Part shown: in pieces, positions 57,374 to 64,000 of the stretch
Numbering within the stretch: position 1 is the stretch's first letter
Layout: each line of letters opens with the position of its first letter
NCBI RefSeq assembly: GCF_003286085.1
Contig: NW_020825321.1
Coordinates: 2,666,001-2,730,000 of the forward strand
DNA from: Drosophila persimilis
Taxonomy: Eukaryota > Arthropoda > Insecta > Diptera > Drosophilidae
Length of the DNA: 64,000 nucleotides
Reading direction: 5' to 3'
Translations under genes and position numbers: made by a program
The notes under the pieces: generated by a model
What the model was told of the DNA's origin: nothing
The model's input: only the letters and a program-made list of their open reading frames with translations
The model's database searches: none

Positions 57374-58501
57374 CTTGGAGCCGTACTCTGTACTGTGGGC
57401 TGCTTTGAGAGCAGCTTCCGAAGCCTAGCGGTTTCGGGCACTTTCTCGATGTTGGAGCAGAAGTTTCTCCACGAGTTCCTTTGTGCCTTACGTATTTCCT
57501 TCTTGTAGCTCCTAAGTAGGATTTTATATTTCTCATTGACAATCTCTTCGTTCGCTTGTTTGGCGATCTTGAAGAATTCCTTGAGGTTGTTCCTTTGGAG
57601 AGAGAGATCTCGGTTCCACCAGAGTGGCTTGGACCTCCTCTTCGTTCTCGAGGGTTTGCACGATGCATGGTAGGCGTTCAGTAGCTCGTTGGATAGGGTC
57701 TTTAGGGACTTCTCTATATCCTCCGCGGATTTCACTGAGCCCGGATTCGCGAGCTTCGAAGTAACTGTCTTTTTAAACTTTGCCCAGTTTGTGTTCCGGG
57801 GGTTTCTATAGACTGTTGTCTTCGAAGGGTGTTTGAATTCGCACTTGAACTGAATGTACTTATGGTCTGAGAAGGATGGTCTATCGAGGACCGTAGTACT
57901 GTTTCCCGTTGCAAGTGTTAGGTCTAGCACGTTGGATGAGGTCGGACCTACGAAGGTGTGCTCCTCCCCAACGTTTGCTATATATAGATTAGTTGCTAGT
58001 ATAAAGTCTAAGAGTGACTCACCTCTGTCATTGATGTCGGTGCTTCCCCACACATTGTGGTGGGCATTGGCGTCCGTTCCGATGACGAGTTGATAGTTTT
58101 TGGTGCCGGCTTCTGTCACCAGGCTCCTGAGTTCGTCGGGTGGTGCGGGTCTGACGTGAGCCATGTAGCAGGAAGCCACCAGAAGGCGCTTTTCCTCACT
58201 TTCCAGCATCACAACCATCAGGTCATCCGTGCTGTAAGAGCTGAGACATAAGGTAAGCATGGATTCCCTTTCGTACGAGTACGACGGTTCTGTTCCTGCT
58301 TACCGATGTTGAGTAGAACAGGTTATGATTTGAGGACTTTAGACCGGCCACTGAATTGCCTGTCGCAATCCAGGGCTCCTGGACTAGAGCTATGTCGGCG
58401 AGCCCTTGCTCCATGGCGATGAGGAGCTCCGCCGACGCTACCTTGCTTTTATGCAAGTTGAGCTGCAGCACACTCAGCATGGGTGGCTGGCTCACTTGCA
58501 C
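57358..58501 (-). pseudogene. LOA element 2 ORF2 endonuclease, RT absent
   Basis: ORF2 begins at ATG 58499-58501 inside the ORF1 end (53-base overlap), with LSVLQLNLHKSKVASAELL and LVQEPWIATG (Glu). A frameshift near 58245 leads to the main frame (58260-57358), which has QLVIGTDANAHHNVWGSTD, SFSDHKYIQFKCEF and PLWWNRDLSLQRNNL. After ARLRKLLSKQ (about 57415) it runs directly into RNase H, with no RT domain at all. The endonuclease itself looks complete apart from the frameshift. Confidence 0.83.
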
Positions 58502-59900
58502 CTGACGGGTTGACTACCAGCGTCAGGTCACCGTCTTCCTCTTCTTCGTCTTCAAGCGCAAGACCCTGGGCGGCCTCCACGATGGACTCGAGACCTAGGT
58601 CCTTTTCCACCTCGCCTGCCTGCAGGGTATGCGTGTCCTTGTCCTCAGGGTGGCGCTTTTTGAGGCGCAGGTAGACGTTACCCATGCCCCACGCCATCTT
58701 CCCGAACTTGGGGTATAGCAGATCCTCTGCTTCCTTGTTTATTTGGAGGATCACACATTGGCCCCCCTCGTTGGGTAGTGGGCTACCAATGTGTAGGATC
58801 CTCCAATCGGCCGTTGGCACGTCCGCGTTTTGCCGCTGAAGGAGCTTCAGCGCTCGGTCCCCCTGGATTGTGATGGGGAAGAGTACCTTCGCCTTAGGCT
58901 TGGACGGGATAAGCTCCCGGTCCACAACCTCCAGCTTGGCCCCCTCCCACATCGCCTCCAGTTGGCAGACCGTACGCGTCAGCCACCTTAGGGTTGGATC
59001 ATCATTGCACTTCAGGATCTTAACCCCATTTAGCCACCCAGCACCATCGAACGTGGGCATTGGGGCCGCGGGGTCTTCCTCCATCTGTGCAAAGAGTGCG
59101 TCGACGAGACGCGCGTGCACCAGCTTCCACTGTGCCGCTGACATCTTGCCGTTTTCCTCGCTGCGGTCAATGAGTGCCACGATCAGATGTCGTTTGGTCA
59201 CATCGCTGACCTTCGCTTTCGGCTTCGTTGGCTTCTTGGCCGCTTTCGGTGGAGGGGCTGCACTCTTGGGCCCGCGTTGCCGCTTGCTCGCTGGAGTGTC
59301 CTTAATGGCACTCTCAGTCGAGCGTTGCCTCTTGGTGGCCATCATCTCCTCCACCTTATTGGCATATTCGCCATTCGACGCCCTCATCTGTGGCATCTGA
59401 GCATAGTGTAGCCGACCCTCCTCTTCTCACTGCTCGGCCCAGGCTAGCTTGACCTTCTCCTCCTGGGAGATGTCTGCTTTGCCTTGCAGCCGGCTTTTTA
59501 TGTTGAGGGCCGCTTTGTATTGCGCTTTGGCCTTCATCCCCTCCTTGGAACGCTTCGGCCCTTCCCTACGCAGGGAGCTGGTGCCTGGTTCCGGCGAGCG
59601 GAGAAGGCTCTCTTCATCCGTCCTGCTTAGAGAGAGCACGCTCTCCAGATCCGTGTCTGTATCGACTACGGCATCTGTGCGGCTCAACTTGCAGGCCACG
59701 GAGTGAGTTGTTTTTGTTGTTGTTATTGTGGCAGTAGCTTTACAACTGACCTGGCCTGCTCCCGCCAAGTCTGAGGTGTGACCGCTGGCGACACGCAGAG
59801 AGGACTGCTCCTCCCCGTGCCCGCCGGTGGTAGCAGTCACGCTTTCCACCGACGTTTGGGTTGACATCCTAACCCGTGCTTGCTCCTTCTTCGACTCCAT
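58449..59900 (-). pseudogene. LOA element 2 ORF1, one nonsense codon
   Basis: Begins ATG 59898-59900 (MESKKEQARVRM) and is one frame of about 483 codons broken only by TGA at 59427-59429. The N-terminal third is Ser/Thr-rich, followed by a basic Lys/Pro stretch (SKRQRGPKSAAPPPKAAKKP). The conserved LOA ORF1 domain comes next (HLIVALIDRSEENGKMSAAQ, WEGAKLEVVDRELIPSKPK, VPTADWRILH). The end is acidic (LEDEEEEDGDLTLVV). It is related to 27821-29231 but in better condition. Confidence 0.82.
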
Positions 59901-60150
59901 AGTTGGCCCGAGGGTCCATACTGGTCAATATTTTCCGGGGGGACCACCCCCTAGCGTTTTAGGCCTGACCGCCAGGCACCTCTAGCCATGGCCCTGGTTC
60001 GGTTCCCCCGACTTTGAATCGGGAAGACGCCGGACCATAGCCTTAGCTAGACACTGCATTACCCCGGACAGAGCAAGCGACAGTGCATTACCCTTGTCCG
60101 GGGTAATGCAGTGTCCATTGCCCAGCCGGCACCCTCGTGGAGGGTTCAGC
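59901..60150 (-). other. LOA element 2 5' UTR
   Basis: GC-rich leader from the ORF1 start to the junction with CR1 sequence at about 60150. It contains the hairpin at 60050-60115. The exact 5' end is inferred from where RT sequence of the neighbouring CR1 element stops (after PRLAKIL). Confidence 0.55.
60050..60115. repeat. Perfect 21-bp inverted repeat (hairpin) in LOA leader
   Basis: Arms 60050-60070 and 60095-60115 are perfectly complementary over 21 bases (arm starts GACACTGCATTACCCC). The 24-base loop contains a further copy of the motif, CAGTGCATTACCC, so the site has three copies of one sequence, two direct and one inverted. It may be a structured RNA element, a protein-binding array or a template-switch product. 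Confidence 0.85.
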
Positions 60151-60799
60151 TAGAGGATTTTCGCCAGCCGCGGAGTTAATAACTTCTCAAACAGTTTGGG
60201 AATAAGGGATAACTTTGCTATAGCTCTATAATTTTTTTGCGTCAGACTTGCTACCTTTTTTTATGGAGAGGAACCCCGTCTGGACCCGGTGAAAACACCG
60301 GCTTAACTAGTCGAAGATCACGAAGTAAAGAAAATTCATTTAACAAGGGACTGGAAATGCCGTTCGACCTCGGTAAACCGTATGGGTGCGGATGACCAGA
60401 GTAGCTTTCCTCAGAATAGGTGGTTTGGAAAAATTGGGCAAAAAGATCGGCAATTACCTGATCATTATTTGCCGACGTTTTACAAAATGATAGCGAGGAT
60501 GGGTGTGCGGACGTTCTACGCTTACTGTTTACGAAGCAGTAAAACTGTTTAGGGTCCTGAGAAAAAAGTATCCTGCATCGAGATAAGTAGTTCTTATAGC
60601 ATTGTGCATTAAGAACTGAAAAGCTTGACCGAGCTATTACATAGCGGGCGTGAGCAGTAGGAGAATCATCTTCTTGAAATTTTTTATAAAGTCTTGATTT
60701 TAAGTTTTTTAGGCTGGATTGGCTGGTAAACCAAGGGGGTTTTCCAGATCTAATCGGACAAGAGTGGGACACAAGAATCAAAAAATGTGCCAAGAGCAT
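60151..60799 (-). pseudogene. CR1/Jockey element 2 RT N-terminal remnant
   Basis: The frame 60799-60251 encodes KPPWFTSQSSLKNLKSRLYK and KQFYCFVNSKRRTSAHPSSL, the linker between endonuclease and RT, and reaches FSPGPDGVP. A small deletion then jumps to KKGSKSDAKNYRAIAKLSLI (about 60250-60180) in another frame, and the sequence ends at PRLAKIL. All catalytic RT motifs are missing. Confidence 0.75.
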
Positions 60800-62099
60800 T
60801 GTAAAAACTGTTTGTGCCTTTTATGACATCAGTGCACAAGTACACTAACAACACCAAGGTCGGATCCGATACAATACACAGATCAAGCAATCGACCCAAG
60901 GAATTTTTCACATGGTTGACTTGAGACAGGGACAGGTCAAGCAAGCCGTCAACAAAGTCATGTCGTGACATGGGCACTAGGTTACTAGACTCGTATGCCG
61001 AACTACAAACAGTTCCTGGCAAGTTGAAGTCACCAAGAACTATCATATGATCTTTATCTGATAGCGAGGAAGAAACAGCGGTTAAAGCGGACAAGTGCTG
61101 CTCATAAATAGATATATCCGAAGAAGGTGAAATATACGAGCATGTAATGAATATAGCGAATGCGGGAAGAATCAGTTTTACCCACAGGAATTCCAGTTCC
61201 GGTTGAACTTGGACTGTGAAGTGTTCCGAAATTGAGGAAGAGGAAGTTGAGGTAGAGGGTGGCACACTGGAAAGATTTGGAAGAGATATGTGGGGCCTAT
61301 TCTTCTTCTTAGCCTTAAACTCCTTCACCACCAAATGCTCCGGCCAAAATTTGGCGGAGCAAATGGTGTCAAATTGAGTTGGGGAGATGCTTATCTTAAA
61401 CGAGGCTATCTCCCTGGCATAAGAGAAGTTAAATTTCTCCACCTTTAAGCCCACGGCTTTTATTTTGCTTGGAATAAAAGCAATTACATCATTAGATGTG
61501 AGGTCAGGGGCCAGCCGTGAAACAAAAACTTTTCGTTTTGGTGGGACTCCCACCAGTGGTTTAGTCACCACAGGTCTAGTACCTGTGGTGGCAATATCCG
61601 GAGGTCCGGAACGTCTATTTACTGGTGGGATCGGGATGGACGGGACAACTAGCGAACTTGCGGACACCACGGACACGGACGCTGCAGACGTACTTGGCTG
61701 CACATTCTCCGAGGCGATGAATTCGGCTACCGAATCTGCATCCCCAGCAGCTGTCGTTGCCCGCGGAGTGACCTTTTTGCGCCTCGGAGACTCATTCAGC
61801 AGTTTTAAGCCGCTAAACTGAGCCTCCATGGCTAGGAGCCGATCGTATTGGGTTTTGAAACCAACGGTCAGCTCCTTAAAGCCACTCCGCGTCTGCCTCA
61901 TAAAATCTACCATGTCTTTTTCCACCGCACGGCATGCCTCGCAACTGTAATGCAAGCCATTACGTTTGGCTATAGCATCACTCACGAGGCCAGAAAATCC
62001 AGCGCATTTTGCGTGCACTACGCTGTCGCAGAGCCAGCAGGGGACATTCGGCTGATCGTGGGTGATCTGCTTCTTACATGTTTTTTTGTCACAGAACAT
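60750..62099 (-). pseudogene. CR1/Jockey element 2 ORF1 fused in frame to ORF2 endonuclease
   Basis: A single 449-codon frame. Residues 1-60 are a PHD-like Cys/His domain (KTCKKQI, VPCWLCDSVVHAKC, LHYSCEACR). A coiled or helical linker and a Ser/Pro/Val-rich region follow. Residues about 190-275 are an RNA-recognition-like domain (KVFVSRLAPDLTSNDVIAF, FWPEHLVVKEF). After SEHFTVQVQPE the frame enters the ORF2 endonuclease (IVLGDFNLPGTVC and HDFVDGLLDLSLSQVNHVKN). The ORF1 stop, the ORF2 start and the first part of the endonuclease were deleted, joining the two proteins in frame. The fusion is probably accidental. Confidence 0.8.
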
Positions 62100-62102
62100 T
62101 TT

Positions 62103-62210
62103 AGTATTATTTATTTACAATTACTTGCAAAACAAACTGGTATCAGTCCAATGACACAATTACAATTTACAATTATTTGCAAAACAAATTGGTATCAGTC
62201 CAATGTGCCA
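62103..62210 (-). repeat. Two direct ~53-bp subrepeats in a CR1 5' UTR
   Basis: The phrase TTTACAATTA.TTGCAAAACAAA.TGGTATCAGTCCAATG occurs twice (near 62112 and 62165) with only two or three differences. It lies just upstream of the ORF1 ATG of element 2. Tandem 5' monomers are a known way for non-LTR elements to keep an internal promoter. Confidence 0.7.
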
Positions 62211-62489
62211 GACAACGCTCAAAGCGGAATTGGTAAAAAAAAGAGAGCGAAGTGGAGAGAGGTTATAGCGAGAGCTACTAAACAGAGAGCGCTATTGCTC
62301 AGAAAGTTTAAAGAGCGAGAGAGAAAGAACAGTTATTGAAGTTGAGGTGATAGCGAGAGAGTGTTTTAACACAAATCCAAAGGCATGCACTCGCGTAATA
62401 GAATAGGTTTCCAGATTGTTGTCTGGTTAGGAAGTATAATTAGAATTTAGTTAGGAAAACACCAACTGTTTATTCAAAACAAAAGGAAA
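62211..62489. other. Unassigned flank rich in GAGAGCG motifs
   Basis: Several GAGAGCG, GCGAGAGA and AAGAGCGAGAGAGA stretches (62240-62370) give a short open frame by composition. It may belong to the outer 5' UTR of CR1 element 2. No gene recognised. Confidence 0.35.
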
Positions 62490-63127
62490 CGAGGGGGAAC
62501 GTTGTGAGTTGCTGCGGACACCGCAACTCCACAGTTATACCCGATACTAAGTCAGTATGGCTCTCCTCCGGCAGATGGCGCTAATATTAAGCGACACGAC
62601 AAAGAGTGTGTGCGAGAGAGACAGAAAATCAGTTTGAGCGTGAAGTCGGGCGCTGCGTAGCCAGTGCAAATTGGTTTGTTCCTTTTGGCTATAAAAATGA
62701 CCTGATCTGATCCAAATTCAGCAACCGGATAGATATGGTCATTCTCTATGAATCTGCGTTTTTAGTTATCTCGAATCTGCAATATTGTGGATGCCACAGA
62801 TTTTCGCCCTTTGTGGGGGCGGAAGTGGGCGGGGCAAAGTTTTGAAATATTTTTGTAGCAGTGACATATCACAGAAGTCTGGATCCAAAACATCGTTGCT
62901 CTAGCTCTTATAGTCTTTGAGCATTAGGCGCTGAAGGGGACGGACAGACGGACAGACGGACGGACGGACAGACGGAGAGACAGACATGGCTCAATCGACT
63001 CGGCTATTGATGCTGATCAAGAATATATATACTTTATGGGGTCGGAAACGATTCCTTCTGGACGTTACACACATCCACTTTCACCACAAATCTAATATAC
63101 CCCAATACTCATTTTAAGTATCGGGTA
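62490..63127 (+). mobile_element. DINE-1/INE-1-type copy, most complete in the window
   Basis: Runs from GAGGGGGAACGTTGTGAG to TAAGTATCGGGTATA. It contains GTGCGAGAGAGACAGAAAAT at 62609-62628, GATCTGATCC, two CCACAGATTTTCG-type blocks, GGGGGCGGAAGTGGGCGGGG, a (GGACAGAC)n microsatellite (62938-62985), GATCAAGAATATATATAC and GGGTCGGAAACGATTCCTTC. This is the order expected of Drosophila INE-1/DINE-1. It is non-coding and non-autonomous. Confidence 0.87.
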
Positions 63128-63133
63128 TAAAAA

Positions 63134-63562
63134 TGCGGAGCGCAAAACAAAACACGTCTGATCACTACGAAAGAGAACGAGGTTTTCCTTACAACGTGTA
63201 TATTAATAGCGGGAGTTGTCTATGATGCGGCGGTATGAGCTATGCGTGCGGTTGGTTTCATCTAGAAATTTCTACTAACTTTCACTCCACGAAAGAAGTC
63301 GAGCCAAAAGGGAATTGAAAGATCAGGCGATGCGACGGTCCAATGCAAAACGGTACACATCGTTGTATGCGTGTGCAGCTGCGGGCTTTAGCCATACGTG
63401 TGAGAACATTACAGCTATGTTTTGGACACGAGCAATAACAACACAGCTATGCGCGTAAAACTAGTTACCTAAGCGGTGCAATACACTCATGAGCGTATGA
63501 ATAGGGCAGATGTAATATACATGAACATTGAACTAAAAAACTACGAGGCTCATTTCTCAACA
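63134..63562 (-). mobile_element. BEL/Pao element 3, 3' LTR
   Basis: On the minus strand it begins TGTTGAGAAATGAGCC after a polypurine tract (AGGGGGGCCGGTA, 63563-63575) and ends GCGCTCCGCA next to DINE-1 sequence, giving about 429 bases with TG...CA ends. It does not match the LTRs at 14 kb or 51 kb, so it is a third family or subfamily. The element continues beyond the window. Confidence 0.75.
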
Positions 63563-63585
63563 TACCGGCCCCCCTGAACGACTGT

Positions 63586-64000
63586 TCAGAACAAGGGAAG
63601 CACAGCAAGTTTGGTAATAGGTCTCTTATAAACTCCTCGGGCTGTTTTGACGGTGACCACTCGAACCCTCTCGTCTTGGCCAGGATGAACTTCGGTGATT
63701 CGCCCAAGCAGCCACTTGCTAGGCTGTTGATTCGGCTCCTTCAGTACCACAAAATTGTCCACGGTTATGTTGATGGACTCCTGCTGCCATTTCGTGCGAG
63801 GTTTCAAGGAAGTAAGGTATTCCGGACTCCAACGTTTCCAGAATCCTTGAACCTTGGCTTGCAGTTGTCTCCAACGCTGCAGTCTAACAAGGACGGCTTC
63901 GGCACCGACATGTGAGGTTGACCTGTAAGAAAATGAGCGTGGGTAAGGGGATCCAAACTGTGATCGCTGGTGGGCGAGAGTTGAGTAAACCTTCAATCTG
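63586..64000 (-). CDS. BEL/Pao element 3 pol C-terminus (cut by window edge)
   Basis: An open minus-strand frame to the stop at 63586. It covers the end of integrase and the conserved Pao C-terminal domain: LVRLQRWRQLQAKVQGFWKR, WSPEYLTSLKPRTKW, VVLKEPNQQPSKWLLGRITE and VHPGQDERVRVVTVKTARGV, ending KLAVLPLF. No stop or frameshift is visible in 135 codons, so this element may be younger than the other BEL copies. The rest of pol lies outside the window. Confidence 0.85.
   Translation of the reverse strand, partial: RLKVYSTLAHQRSQFGSPYPRSFSYRSTSHVGAEAVLVRLQRWRQLQAKVQGFWKRWSPEYLTSLKPRTKWQQESINITVDNFVVLKEPNQQPSKWLLGRITEVHPGQDERVRVVTVKTARGVYKRPITKLAVLPLF

Larger units (their letters stand above)
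60151..62200 (-). mobile_element. CR1/Jockey-type element 2, internally deleted
   Basis: Minus-strand element with 5' UTR subrepeats (62103-62210), ORF1, part of the endonuclease, and the RT N-terminus. It ends abruptly inside RT at about 60151, where LOA leader sequence begins. There is no 3' UTR or tail. Confidence 0.78.

Overview
This window is a repeat-dense stretch of a Drosophila chromosome, of the kind found in pericentromeric heterochromatin, a piRNA-cluster-like region or a degenerating neo-Y. Nearly all recognisable coding sequence is retrotransposon-derived and broken. The families present are an R1-clade element tied to (CA)n microsatellite, LOA-clade elements resembling Bilbo/TRIM, CR1/Jockey-type elements, BEL/Pao LTR elements, an errantivirus (gypsy group), other Ty3/gypsy fragments, many DINE-1/INE-1-type Helitron derivatives and a hAT-like MITE. 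The DINE-1 type and the Bilbo/TRIM-like LOA elements make the obscura species group a reasonable guess, but the sequence does not prove it. No rRNA, tRNA, CRISPR or bacterial feature was seen.

Layout. 1-11639 is a forward-reverse-forward block of R1-clade copies: bases 1-2159 recur inverted at 4205-6363, and a second head-to-head junction lies at about 8054. Two copies end in poly(A) that runs directly into (CA)n and then into the next copy. 11640-12474 is a Ty3/gypsy integrase fragment. 12997-23525 is a direct tandem duplication of about 5.26 kb, almost identical between copies. It carries a BEL/Pao element nested, with a 5-bp target-site duplication, inside the integrase of a minus-strand errantivirus. 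That errantivirus resumes at 24597-25296, is interrupted by a LOA element (25297-29700, 11-12 bp target duplication), and continues at 29701-31850 and probably to its 5' leader and LTR near 32500-33617.

33.6-42 kb is AT-rich sequence with DINE-1 copies, a hAT-like MITE with a clean 8-bp duplication, TACATATGTA-rich stretches, and the promoter plus first coding exon of what looks like a genuine host gene for a secreted protein (41929-42504). A CR1/Jockey element (42505-45660) sits about 14 bases into that gene's second exon. 45.9-54 kb holds further DINE-1, a decayed R1-type copy, Ty3/gypsy gag-protease remains and a deleted BEL element. 54.5-55.8 kb is a fold-back DINE-1 pair. 56.5-60.15 kb is a second LOA element without reverse transcriptase, with a perfect 21-bp hairpin in its leader. 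60.15-62.2 kb is a CR1-type element whose ORF1 and ORF2 are fused. 63.13 kb to the end is the LTR and pol C-terminus of a third BEL element.

How the parts relate. Most elements kept end domains (gag, endonuclease, RNase H, integrase) but lost the reverse-transcriptase catalytic core, so only the R1-type copies and the duplicated BEL element still show a YxDD box. The nested order gives a relative history: errantivirus first, then LOA and BEL insertions into it, then the 5.26-kb duplication. Both large duplications are nearly identical between copies, so they are either very recent or assembly artefacts.
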